This document shows positions 14,272 to 21,700 of a DNA stretch of 64,000 nucleotides, one piece after another. The stretch comes from Blautia wexlerae DSM 19850. Its GTDB lineage: Bacteria > Bacillota > Clostridia > Lachnospirales > Lachnospiraceae. Both the position numbers and the translations under genes were made by a program. Numbering within the stretch: position 1 is the first letter of the stretch; each line of letters opens with the position of its first letter. The notes below the pieces were generated by a model. It saw only the letters and a program-made list of their open reading frames with translations, was not told the DNA's origin and did no database searches. The stretch spans positions 3,544,501-3,608,500 of the forward strand of contig NZ_CP102267.1 in assembly GCF_025148125.1 (NCBI RefSeq), in the 5' to 3' direction.

Positions 14272-15027
14272 TTAATTTTCTATTTTTTTCTTGTGGGAAA
14301 AGACAAGCAACCCAACCAAAAACATCACCGCAAAGCAAAGTACAAAACTGATACATCCGCCGATAGTAGCTGGCACAGGGGCGTCATAATAAGTGGCTTT
14401 ATCCAAAAAGGACATAGACACACGATATGCAAAACTACCCGGAATGACAAAGCCATTTTCCGAACCGATGAACAGGCAAGATGCAAAGCCATATATAACC
14501 CCTACTACACTTGTCACAATAATATTGCGGCTCAGATTAATAACGATTGCCCCCAAACAAGTAGTTATCAAAACGATAACACAGGCTTCAATTCCAAACC
14601 CGATTGCCAAATTGAGGAACAATGAAACACCTCCGGTCAACCTACCAGTTCCATTGAGTATTGCCACCAGCAGACCAAAAGCAACAAATAAAATGACTGC
14701 AAAGCCAATGCTGATAACGGTGCTAACAGCGACTTTTGATAGAAAGAGTTTCTTTTTTGAAAAACCGTAGGTAATCCAGTTGATGTAGGTTTTGTTCTTG
14801 TATTCCTGATAAAACAGTGAACCAATTAAAATGAAAATCACCATTGGGAAGAACATGGAAAACTGGTTATTCATAAAGAAAAACAGGTCAGCAAGTGATT
14901 TTGTGCTGTTGTTGAATACTGCTCCTGCTCCGCCGGTAAGGATGGGAAGAAGCGACAGCAGCAGAAGAAATGCCATAAACCATTCCCGCTTCAATTTGTA
15001 AAACTCATTTTTAATCAACATTCCCAT
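14272..15027 (-). CDS. ABC-2 type permease, peptide-antibiotic export/immunity type
   Basis: A 251-residue membrane protein with about six hydrophobic segments and the start MLIKNEFYKLKREWF, typical of permeases of the LanE/G, BcrB and CprB kind. It partners the ATPase whose gene ends on its start codon (one-base overlap). It probably forms the membrane half of a transporter that removes a membrane-active peptide or antibiotic. It is the last gene of an operon with a small membrane protein and the ATPase, preceded by tandem repeats likely bound by the nearby response regulator. Confidence 0.83.
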   Translation of the reverse strand: MGMLIKNEFYKLKREWFMAFLLLLSLLPILTGGAGAVFNNSTKSLADLFFFMNNQFSMFFPMVIFILIGSLFYQEYKNKTYINWITYGFSKKKLFLSKVAVSTVISIGFAVILFVAFGLLVAILNGTGRLTGGVSLFLNLAIGFGIEACVIVLITTCLGAIVINLSRNIIVTSVVGVIYGFASCLFIGSENGFVIPGSFAYRVSMSFLDKATYYDAPVPATIGGCISFVLCFAVMFLVGLLVFSHKKKIEN

Positions 15028-15716
15028 TATGCTTCCTCCCTCTGGCCGGAAGTCATAATATCCTCATACAGTGCTTCCAGTTCTTTTTCGTTATAGTCAT
15101 TTTTTACAATCTTGATGATTTTCCCGCCACGAATGAAAATAAGGACATCTGTCACGGCGGCAATCTCCGTCAGATTATGGCTTGATACCAAAATACAGTG
15201 TTGTGGTGATTTTAAGCGTTCTTTCAGAAGCAGTCGGATTTCCTTTATCCCCATTGGATCAAGACCATTGGTAGGTTCGTCCAGCAGCAAATATTGAACA
15301 TCGCCTAAAAAGGCGCGTGCAATTCCCAGGCGTTGGCGCATCCCCAAAGAAAGTTGAGAAAACAGCTTTTTCCGGGCATCCAGCAAATTTACTTGTTTCA
15401 GCGCCGCTTCAATGTTTGGCTGTTTCAAACCTAAGTACTGTGCGTGGAGATTCAAGTTTTCCTCTACGGTGAGCCGTGAGTAAAAAGCCGGGTACTCAAT
15501 CAAACTTCCAAAACATCTACTAGAAACGGGCTGCCCGTCCGAAAGTATTTCTCCCGAAAAATCAGTTAGACCCAGCATGGACTTAAACAGTGTTGTTTTA
15601 CCGGCTCCGTTCGGCCCTAGCACACCATAGTTTTTTCCTTGCTCTAATGTCAAGTTGATGTTGGACAGCAATGCTGTATTTCCAACATTCAGATTTACAT
15701 TTTTGATTTGTAGCAT
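15027..15716 (-). CDS. ABC transporter ATPase, BcrA/LanF type
   Basis: A 229-residue ATPase with Walker A GPNGAGKT, signature LSLGMRQRLGIARA, Walker B LLLDEPTNGLDP and the H-loop SSHNL. The signature LSLGMRQR (not LSGGQ) is characteristic of the bacitracin and lantibiotic export branch. It works with the permease at 14272. The substrate is unknown. The start has AGGAGG upstream (GGAGGTATTTC). Confidence 0.88.
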   Translation of the reverse strand: MLQIKNVNLNVGNTALLSNINLTLEQGKNYGVLGPNGAGKTTLFKSMLGLTDFSGEILSDGQPVSSRCFGSLIEYPAFYSRLTVEENLNLHAQYLGLKQPNIEAALKQVNLLDARKKLFSQLSLGMRQRLGIARAFLGDVQYLLLDEPTNGLDPMGIKEIRLLLKERLKSPQHCILVSSHNLTEIAAVTDVLIFIRGGKIIKIVKNDYNEKELEALYEDIMTSGQREEA

Positions 15717-15728
15717 GAAATACCTCCA

Positions 15729-15902
15729 TTATTGAAAAAAGATGAAAAGCAAAAAGGCCACAGCATAAATCAAAAATGAAATACCAATGGATTTTGATCT
15801 CTGTTTTAGTCCTTTTAGGCCATCGCTCAATACGCCATGCAAGGCCGTGAGCAGGCACACCGCCAAAGCGATGATAGAAACCACTAAAGCTACTTTAACC
15901 AT
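15729..15902 (-). CDS. Small two-helix membrane protein
   Basis: A 57-residue protein with two hydrophobic helices (VALVVSIIALAVCLLTAL and SFLIYAVAFLLFIFF) joined by a basic turn GLKGLKQRSK. The ATG at 15902 is preceded by AGGAGGTATAAACA, a better site than any upstream. It is the first gene of the operon with the ATPase and permease. No family is recognised; it may be an accessory subunit or sensor part of the transporter. Confidence 0.65.
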   Translation of the reverse strand: MVKVALVVSIIALAVCLLTALHGVLSDGLKGLKQRSKSIGISFLIYAVAFLLFIFFQ

Positions 15903-15959
15903 TTGTTTATACCTCCTATGGCTCATACTTTACCAAAGAGGTTTAGGATTTGTTTGAGA

Positions 15960-15981
15960 AAAGTCTAAGGAAAGTCTAAGG
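15960..15981. promoter_or_regulatory. Tandem 11-bp direct repeats, likely response-regulator site
   Basis: AAAGTCTAAGG occurs twice head to tail, with a looser third relative (GGTTTAGGATTT) nearby. Tandem sites one helical turn apart are typical of OmpR-family regulators. They lie just upstream of the 15902-14272 operon. Confidence 0.55.
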
Positions 15982-15984
15982 ATG

Positions 15985-16008
15985 AAAAAAGAGCCGCCGA
16001 AGCAGCCC
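15985..16008 (-). terminator. Terminator of the two-component operon
   Basis: GGGCTGC-TTCG-GCGGCTC with a stable UUCG tetraloop, followed by six T, directly after the histidine kinase stop. Confidence 0.75.
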
Positions 16009-16009
16009 T

Positions 16010-16912
16010 TTAGGAATTGACAATGGGAAACACGACTTGAATTGCAAAGATACCGTTTTGCAAGGAAGCGACAATTTGCCCGCCCATGCGGGTCACAAGT
16101 CTTTGAGCGATTGCCAATCCCAGCCCGGTTGTCTTTTTTGTTCGCGACTGGTCGGTGGTGTAAAAACGGTCAAACAAATGAGGAATATCTTCTTGCTGAA
16201 TACTGCTCGACGCATTTTTAATGGTTATGACCGTTTGAGCTTCTTCTATCGCTGCGGTGATTTGATAATTTCCCTCCCCATGAACAAGTGCATTATAAAC
16301 CACATTGGAGAAAATCCGGGTCAAGGCATTTGGATCGCCCCAAATGATAGCTGGTGGATTTGGGATAACGATATAGGGGACACATTTTTTCTGTTCAAAA
16401 TCGCCGTAGTATGAGGCGACAACATCCCGAAGCACACTGTGTATATCCGTATTTCTGCAATTCAATTTCAGTTCGTCGGCCTCAATCCTTGCAAATTCAA
16501 ACAGTTGGTCGAGAAGCAACTTTACAGCGGAAATTCTTTCTCCCGCAATCGTCACATATTCTTTTTGCTCTCCTGTTAAATCCTGTTCCTGTAAGAGCTG
16601 GATATAGCCATTTGCTGTTGCCAGCGGCGTTCGCAAGTCATGTGAAAGACTGGTAATGGTATCTCGGAACAGTGTATCGCTCCGTTCAATTTCCTGCCCC
16701 ATGCTACGATATTTTTTCAGAAGATGATTGATACTTGCAGCCAAATCCTGTATTGTCCCATCCGTTTTTTCCACCATAATTTCGGTTTGCGTATCACGGT
16801 CAATCAGAAAGTCAATCTGTTTTTTTACTTTCTGAACCAACTTTCGCTGATAAATCAGTTTCAGGGACAAAAACAGGGAAAGCATTGCAAGCAAGATACA
16901 TAACACCATCAT
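16010..16912 (-). CDS. Sensor histidine kinase, short membrane-anchored type
   Basis: A 300-residue kinase with one N-terminal membrane helix (VLCILLAMLSLFLSLKLIY), no extracellular sensor loop, a HisKA box with the phospho-His in SLSHDLRTPLA and a complete HATPase domain (NVVYNALVHG, TGLGLAIAQRLV). Kinases with almost no outside domain, encoded beside ABC transporters, usually sense through the transporter, as in lantibiotic and bacitracin systems. It is the last gene of the operon HTH, regulator, ATPase, permease, kinase. Confidence 0.87.
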   Translation of the reverse strand: MMVLCILLAMLSLFLSLKLIYQRKLVQKVKKQIDFLIDRDTQTEIMVEKTDGTIQDLAASINHLLKKYRSMGQEIERSDTLFRDTITSLSHDLRTPLATANGYIQLLQEQDLTGEQKEYVTIAGERISAVKLLLDQLFEFARIEADELKLNCRNTDIHSVLRDVVASYYGDFEQKKCVPYIVIPNPPAIIWGDPNALTRIFSNVVYNALVHGEGNYQITAAIEEAQTVITIKNASSSIQQEDIPHLFDRFYTTDQSRTKKTTGLGLAIAQRLVTRMGGQIVASLQNGIFAIQVVFPIVNS

Positions 16913-16919
16913 GTAGCCA

Positions 16920-17684
16920 TCACCGCCTTTCCAAATCGCGCAAGTCCAACCTTAGAAACAGGGAGAGCGAAATGGCTGTTGGTAAAAACAGATATGCTAA
17001 CAGTGTCAAACAAATAGGTATTAAATCCTCCCCAAAGGCTTTGATCTGCAAGCTATGAGATAGCCCTACAACCCAATATTTGTAGAGGGAATAATCCATA
17101 TCCAGTGCTGTACTTATCTTTGTGAGATATAAATACAAAACCCCCAGCATAAAAAATGCGGTAATCGTAACAATGATCCGATGCCGGAGCAGGTAACTTA
17201 ACAAATTGAGAAATGCAGTGTAACCTAAAAAGCACAGGCATTGAAACAAAAGAAAGACTCCGATTGCAGAAAACGAATACTCTATGTCATACCGGGATGC
17301 TCCCATCATCAGAATTGACAAATACGCAACATCAAAGCATACAAACAGAAAAAATAAAACGCCACCCCATGAGGCCAGCAGTTTTCCAAAGAATAGGTGT
17401 ACTCTGCTTGTCCCTTTAGAAAGTGTGATACTGTATGTACCGGTATGAAAATCTTCTGTAAAGTATAGGCACAAAAAGAGCGTCAATGGAAAAATCAGAC
17501 TGTAATCTGAAAACAGAAACTCCGTGAACGAAACCAGTGATATAACCGGAAGCATACCATTTACCGAATTGTGATAAAAGGTCAGGGCAAGCGCAAAGAC
17601 AAAAAACGCAGCCAATACGAGGCAGACCCAAAACAGGCGGCTTTTGCGGATACGGAACAACTCACTTTGCATCGTCTGAATCAC
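16920..17684 (-). CDS. ABC-2 type permease partner of the ATPase at 17662
   Basis: About 254 residues with six predicted membrane helices (for example LFWVCLVLAAFFVFALAL and VTITAFFMLGVLYLYL). A GTG at 17684 lies eight bases after AGGAGG and is taken as start, giving a short overlap with the ATPase gene. Probably the membrane part of a transporter or sensor complex with that ATPase and the kinase. Confidence 0.75.
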   Translation of the reverse strand: MIQTMQSELFRIRKSRLFWVCLVLAAFFVFALALTFYHNSVNGMLPVISLVSFTEFLFSDYSLIFPLTLFLCLYFTEDFHTGTYSITLSKGTSRVHLFFGKLLASWGGVLFFLFVCFDVAYLSILMMGASRYDIEYSFSAIGVFLLFQCLCFLGYTAFLNLLSYLLRHRIIVTITAFFMLGVLYLYLTKISTALDMDYSLYKYWVVGLSHSLQIKAFGEDLIPICLTLLAYLFLPTAISLSLFLRLDLRDLERR

Positions 17685-18579
17685 TCTTTGCACCTCCTGT
17701 CATTTTCAAAAGATAGTCGGTCGGCTCCATACCGGCAAGCCAGATTTCTGATACCTCTATCCCGGAATGAACCAGCAGCGTATTGATTTCCCCGGATTGC
17801 TCATTACAATGAAAAATTCTAATCAGGTCATGACCCAACACTTCAAAATCCGGGAACTGCTGGCTTAAAATCGTAATAGCCCGTTCTAATTGTGGAGTTC
17901 TTATCTTTATGCACCGCTGGCAGCTCTCTTTCAATTCCCCAGCCGTAAGCTCACAAAGCAACTTGCCATCTGCCATCACGCCATATTTGGATGCAAGCCG
18001 GGAAAGCAGCGTATAATCCTGTCCAGAGATTAAAAGTGTGGTATGGTTGATTTCATGCAGATAGTTCAGAACAGAAAGCAGGTGTTCACATTCTCCCTTA
18101 TCTAGCCCGGAAAAAGGATCGTCCAAAATTATCATATCTGGATTTCCCAAAAGGGCAACAGCCAAATTCACTAAACGCTGGGTAGATAATGGCAATCGCC
18201 GTACCGCCTTTTTCTCTTTCAGGTTCAAATGCAGTATATCTAAAATATGGATTTCTGTGGTTCCAAAAACGGAAGAAAAATAACGCAGCATATCAGCAGG
18301 TGACAGAGAGCCGATTGTCACAGGCTTTTGTGGTACAAACCCAATCCGGCGGCGCTCCTTCTGATAGTCTATATTGCCAAATAATTTGAGCGTACCAGCT
18401 TGAGATCTAAGTGTACCTATAATGGTTTGCAACAGTACAGATTTCCCGGCGTGATGGCCGCCATACAGTGCATAGATTTCTCCGCGTTTTACCTGAAACG
18501 CGATATTTTTAATTCCATTTCCATCCGGGAAAACATAGGTCAACCCGGCTGTTTCCAAAGCAGTCTCCAAAATAATCAT
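17662..18579 (-). CDS. ABC ATPase with degenerate nucleotide-binding motifs
   Basis: A 305-residue ABC protein. Walker A reads GGHHAGKS where GxxGxGKST is usual, the signature is LPLSTQRLVNLAVALLG, and Walker B is intact (MIILDDPFSGLD). The H-loop position is Gln-containing (ISGQDYT) where His is expected. It has a C-terminal extension of about 80 residues ending in Asp/Lys-rich sequence. The missing H-loop His and altered signature suggest weak or no hydrolysis, hence perhaps a sensory subunit. The start may be ATG 18579 or, with better spacing from AAAGGGG, TTG 18570. Confidence 0.75.
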   Translation of the reverse strand: MIILETALETAGLTYVFPDGNGIKNIAFQVKRGEIYALYGGHHAGKSVLLQTIIGTLRSQAGTLKLFGNIDYQKERRRIGFVPQKPVTIGSLSPADMLRYFSSVFGTTEIHILDILHLNLKEKKAVRRLPLSTQRLVNLAVALLGNPDMIILDDPFSGLDKGECEHLLSVLNYLHEINHTTLLISGQDYTLLSRLASKYGVMADGKLLCELTAGELKESCQRCIKIRTPQLERAITILSQQFPDFEVLGHDLIRIFHCNEQSGEINTLLVHSGIEVSEIWLAGMEPTDYLLKMTGGAKSDSDDAK

Positions 18580-18643
18580 CCCCTTTCCATACTGTCTTAT
18601 TGTAGCAGACTAATGTGTAAACTTCATAAGATTTCTCTAAGGA

Positions 18644-19336
18644 TTAACCCTGCATTTTGAAACCGAGACCCCAAACCGTCTGAATATACTTTTCCTCTGG
18701 ATTGACCTTGGCAAACTTCTTGCGGAGATTTCCAATGTGGACATTGATTGCATTATCGTCCCCGATAAAATTTTCATTCCACACGCTTTCAAAAATATTG
18801 TTCTTTGTGAATACCTTTGAGGGCGAGGACATCAGAAGTTGCAAAATCAGGTATTCATACCGTGTCAAAGTAATGGGGGTATTCCTGATTTTAGCCTCCA
18901 TAGCTTCTGTATCAAGGGACAAATCCTTAAAGCGAAGTATTTTGCTATTGTTGGGGGTGGTAGACTTCTGAAATCGCCGGAGCACTGCTTCAATCCGCAC
19001 CAGTAATTCTTGATTATCAAAAGGCTTTGTGATGTAATCATCAGCGCCATTTCTTATAAGATTCACTTTGCTGTCTATATCTGTTTTAGCGGAAACACCT
19101 ATAATCGGGATGTCTATGATATTCTTTATCTTCTCTAATACTATTTCTCCTGATATTCCGGGAAGCATCAGATCAAGTAAAATCAAATCAAAACTACTTC
19201 TCTCAATCAATAAAAGCGCCTCACTTCCAGAATATGCAGATGTTGCGCAGTAGCCATGTTGAGTAAGAAGTCGTTTTGTCATGTCATTGAGCAACATATC
19301 GTCTTCTATAATTAAAATCTTGTATTCATTTTTCAT
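18644..19336 (-). CDS. OmpR/PhoB-family response regulator
   Basis: A 230-residue regulator. The receiver domain has the acidic pair EDD, the phospho-Asp in LILLDLMLPG and the conserved Lys in YITKPFDN. The DNA-binding winged helix ends in VWGLGFKM. The start MKNEYKILI at 19336 follows GGAGAAG. It partners the kinase at 16010 and probably binds the tandem repeats at 15960. Its start overlaps the end of a small helix-turn-helix gene by 11 bp, which suggests coupled translation. Confidence 0.9.
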   Translation of the reverse strand: MKNEYKILIIEDDMLLNDMTKRLLTQHGYCATSAYSGSEALLLIERSSFDLILLDLMLPGISGEIVLEKIKNIIDIPIIGVSAKTDIDSKVNLIRNGADDYITKPFDNQELLVRIEAVLRRFQKSTTPNNSKILRFKDLSLDTEAMEAKIRNTPITLTRYEYLILQLLMSSPSKVFTKNNIFESVWNENFIGDDNAINVHIGNLRKKFAKVNPEEKYIQTVWGLGFKMQG

Positions 19337-19499
19337 CTTTTCTTCTCCTGTCATGTGGTTTCCCCGCAGTTTTAGGAATCAACCAGACACCGGCCATTTT
19401 TACAGCACCGAGAATACGATCCTCCGTGCAATAATAGTTTATCTGACGGGTGGAAATGCCCCATTTTTCACTTGCCTCTCTGAGCGTCATATAATCCAT
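19326..19499 (-). CDS. Small helix-turn-helix protein (57 residues)
   Basis: A small gene starting MDYMTLREASEKWGISTRQI, seven bases after GGAGG. The first 45 residues form a MerR/excisionase-like helix-turn-helix with the wing GAVKMAGVWLIPKTA; the tail is basic. It overlaps the response regulator start and lies right behind a strong promoter, so it is the first gene of the two-component operon. Related small HTH proteins occur beside regulators in clostridial elements. It may autoregulate the operon. Confidence 0.7.
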   Translation of the reverse strand: MDYMTLREASEKWGISTRQINYYCTEDRILGAVKMAGVWLIPKTAGKPHDRRRKDEK

Positions 19500-19524
19500 A
19501 TTCATACCTCCGACAATCCTCTCT

Positions 19525-19553
19525 ATTATATTTCATTTGTTCGAAGAATACAA
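19525..19553 (-). promoter_or_regulatory. Promoter of the HTH/two-component operon
   Basis: TTGTAT, 17 bp, TATAAT on the minus strand, about 25 bp before the small HTH gene. Confidence 0.7.
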
Positions 19554-19564
19554 GTGCGTAGATA

Positions 19565-19608
19565 GGGCGCAAGGCCCTGTGCCAGAAGCACTTTGAGACC
19601 TTGCCCCC
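19565..19608 (-). terminator. Hairpin downstream of sigma-like gene, copy 3
   Basis: GGGCGCAAGG pairs with CCTTGCCCCC; counterpart of the hairpin at 13365. Confidence 0.4.
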
Positions 19609-19622
19609 CTTGTAATTCTATC

Positions 19623-20036
19623 CTAAAAATACTTTGCCAGTTGCTTCAGACCACGCCGGATGCTGTCACTGACACGGCTTGAGTCTACACCCTCCGCTAC
19701 TGCTATCTCGCTCACACGCATACCCAGGTAATACCGGGCATAGATCCGCTTGGCCTGCTTCTCCGGCAGAGCCATCACAGCGGCATAGAGCTGCTCCCGC
19801 AGCTGCTTTTCCTCCAGAAGCATTTCCGGTGTCTGGGGCTTCATCAGGATCGCATTTTCAATGCCGTTGTCGCAGTCCAGGGAGTAGTTCGCCTTATAGC
19901 GATACATCCTCCGGTCATAGGCGGCCTCTGCACGCTCAGCGGCTCGGATCGTCTCCAGCACATCTTCAGTTACTTCTACCAAGTAATCATTTTTGTAAAC
20001 ATCGGGATATAAGTCCCTAAGATTGACTTTCTTCAT
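19623..20036 (-). CDS. Sigma-70 region-4-like regulator, module copy 3
   Basis: A 137-residue protein, close to copy 2 over its first 100 residues, with the same GGAGGTACATA start. The recognition region differs (LGMRVSEIAVAEGVDSSRVS where copies 1 and 2 have LGMTVNEIAEVEGVDPSR), so the DNA target may differ. The DNA around that patch also changes sharply, as if a segment was exchanged. It lies downstream of the MFS pump gene behind the same leader structures. Confidence 0.85.
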   Translation of the reverse strand: MKKVNLRDLYPDVYKNDYLVEVTEDVLETIRAAERAEAAYDRRMYRYKANYSLDCDNGIENAILMKPQTPEMLLEEKQLREQLYAAVMALPEKQAKRIYARYYLGMRVSEIAVAEGVDSSRVSDSIRRGLKQLAKYF

Positions 20037-20042
20037 TATGTA

Positions 20043-20088
20043 CCTCCATTTCGATTCACGGGCGATTGATGAGCGAATCGAAAGGAGG
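20043..20088 (-). promoter_or_regulatory. Ribosome-site-sequestering hairpin before sigma-like gene, copy 3
   Basis: CCTCC and TTTCGATTCGC pair with GTGAATCGAAA and GGAGG; the one changed base (G for A) keeps a G-U pair. Confidence 0.7.
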
Positions 20089-20136
20089 AGGGGATCGACA
20101 GTGACATACTTCGGGAGCTTTCCCAAAAAATCGACA

Positions 20137-20173
20137 GCAAAAAACGCCAGCTCCCCGCAATGGGAAACTGGCG
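20137..20173 (-). terminator. Leader terminator (attenuator), module copy 3
   Basis: CGCCAGTTTCCC and GGGGAGCTGGCG form a 12-bp stem followed by TTTTTTGC. Confidence 0.75.
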
Positions 20174-20201
20174 CAACAAAAATGACTATGATTCTTCTGT
20201 T

Positions 20202-20309
20202 TTAGTTGGAATGATAATGCCGATAGGTAGTCATACCTCCCCGGAGGAGGGGCAAGGCTTTTTTTAGTTGGTGTAACTCATGGCTATTGTGAATGACGAA
20301 AATTGACAT
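20202..20309 (-). CDS. Hidden 35-residue leader ORF, module copy 3
   Basis: MSIFVIHNSHELHQLKK, then ALPLLRGGMTTYRHYHSN. Compared with copy 2, changes are S18A, L20P and D25G plus silent leucine-codon changes, and no frameshift. The ribosome site is in the loop of the hairpin at 20310. Function unknown; see the copy 2 entry. Confidence 0.6.
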   Translation of the reverse strand: MSIFVIHNSHELHQLKKALPLLRGGMTTYRHYHSN

Positions 20310-20333
20310 GGCGGTATCCTCCTATATACCGCC
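20310..20333 (-). promoter_or_regulatory. Hairpin presenting AGGAGG in its loop, module copy 3
   Basis: Identical to the copy at 14109: perfect 8-bp stem GGCGGTAT/ATACCGCC around ATAGGAGG, ending at the ATG. Confidence 0.7.
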
Positions 20334-20356
20334 CTCCTGATCGCATGAGCATCGTC

Positions 20357-20401
20357 GAAAAAGAAACGGCGGCTCTGAAATATGTTATTTCAAAACCGCC
20401 G
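20357..20401 (-). terminator. Terminator of the AraC-GNAT/MFS operon
   Basis: CGGCGGTTTTGAAAT and ATTTCAGAGCCGCCG pair around five bases, followed by TTTCTTTTT. A second hairpin (CAACGG...CCGTTG, A-rich loop) lies just upstream at about 20446-20475. Confidence 0.75.
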
Positions 20402-20488
20402 TAAGGCCACTGTATTTTGTTTTGGCGCATAAATACCCAGCCGCCGAAACAACGGTTTTTTTTATTCCCGTTGGGCGACTTTTTTCTT

Positions 20489-21700
20489 TTAGATTGTTTT
20501 GAGTTCCCGACTATAATAAGCTATACCTGCAATTACAATAAGGGCTATACCTGATCCAATCATAATCCACTGCAAGGGAAGAATATCAGCCAAAGGACCA
20601 AACATAGCCATACCAATCGGTAAAAAGCCAGCATACATCGTGCCAAGTAATCCAAATACACGCCCCTGCATAGAGGTGTCCGTTTTTTCTTGTAACATAG
20701 TGGTAATTGCTGTTTGCACCATTGTTAATGCGACTCCATAACATACCATTAGGCCAAGGTAAAAAATAAAATTCTTTGAAAAGCCCATTCCGATTGCAAA
20801 AGAGCCAAACGCAAAAAGTCCAACTGCCAAAGTTTTTCCTCGGTGCTTAAAACCTCCCCATATACTCATAATAACTCCGCCTGCCATCATACCTGCGAAC
20901 CCTACTACTTCCACTGCGGTAAGATACCAGTAAGTATCACCGAATACTCGCCGAACAAGAAGTCCTGCAAGATAGCCTGCTGGAACACAAAAGAAAGTGA
21001 ATAGTCCGTAGATGATTAAAAGCTTTCCAATTAGTTTGTCTGCAAAAGCGTATTTGACGCCAATTTTCATGTCAGAAAAGACGCTGGCCTTCTCAATGGA
21101 AGTATTTTGTTTCGGAAGTGCCAAACAGGACAATAGGCCCGTTCCCAAGATCGCCGTTACAATGTCTATCATAAGCGTCATTCTCAATGTGCTGATTGCA
21201 AAAACTGCACCTGCCGCCGCTGGAGCCGCAAAATTAACAATAGACTGCATTGTTGCATTGATGCCGTTGTACCGCATAAGCTGATCTTCCGGGACAAGCT
21301 GTGGGATAACGGCATTGACTGCTGGAGTTTGTATTCCTGCCCCCAAGGATCGTATGACCGACATAACAAGCAAACCGCCGAGCAAAGCAGGCTCCGATGA
21401 AATATGCGGAATTGCCAATACCATTACGAAAGTGACAAATGCAATCAGCAGATCTGCGCCTATAATCAATTTTTTCCTGTGGTATCGGTCTGCCCATACG
21501 CCGCCTATAAATGAAATGAGAAATTGCGGCAGATAGGAACAGACTGTAAATGCAGCCACCCACACGCCGCTGGATGTTTGCATGGTTGCATACCAAACGA
21601 GCGCCATTTGAACAAGCGTAGAGCCAAAGAGTGTGATACATTGACTGGTTAAGAAAAGGAGTATTCTTTTCTGCCAGCCGGTGCGTTGCGTGTCATCCAT
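20489..21700 (-). CDS. MFS drug-efflux transporter, Mef-like
   Basis: A 403-residue major facilitator with 12 predicted helices. It has the loop 2-3 motif GGVWADRYHRKKLI and the N-terminal ITLFGSTLVQMALVWY segment typical of Mef/MdfA-like macrolide exporters. The ATG at 21700 follows AGGAGG; it overlaps the end of the AraC-GNAT gene by eight bases, so the two are translated together. As part of an element cargo with its own regulator it probably exports a drug, but the substrate is not readable from sequence. Confidence 0.83.
   Translation of the reverse strand: MDDTQRTGWQKRILLFLTSQCITLFGSTLVQMALVWYATMQTSSGVWVAAFTVCSYLPQFLISFIGGVWADRYHRKKLIIGADLLIAFVTFVMVLAIPHISSEPALLGGLLVMSVIRSLGAGIQTPAVNAVIPQLVPEDQLMRYNGINATMQSIVNFAAPAAAGAVFAISTLRMTLMIDIVTAILGTGLLSCLALPKQNTSIEKASVFSDMKIGVKYAFADKLIGKLLIIYGLFTFFCVPAGYLAGLLVRRVFGDTYWYLTAVEVVGFAGMMAGGVIMSIWGGFKHRGKTLAVGLFAFGSFAIGMGFSKNFIFYLGLMVCYGVALTMVQTAITTMLQEKTDTSMQGRVFGLLGTMYAGFLPIGMAMFGPLADILPLQWIMIGSGIALIVIAGIAYYSRELKTI

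Larger units (their letters stand above)
19562..20401. repeat. Long direct repeat, unit B (partner 13361-14202)
   Basis: Collinear with unit A at offset 6201. Near-identical except for a localised patch at about 19665-19735, which codes for the DNA-recognition part of the sigma-like protein. Confidence 0.8.
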
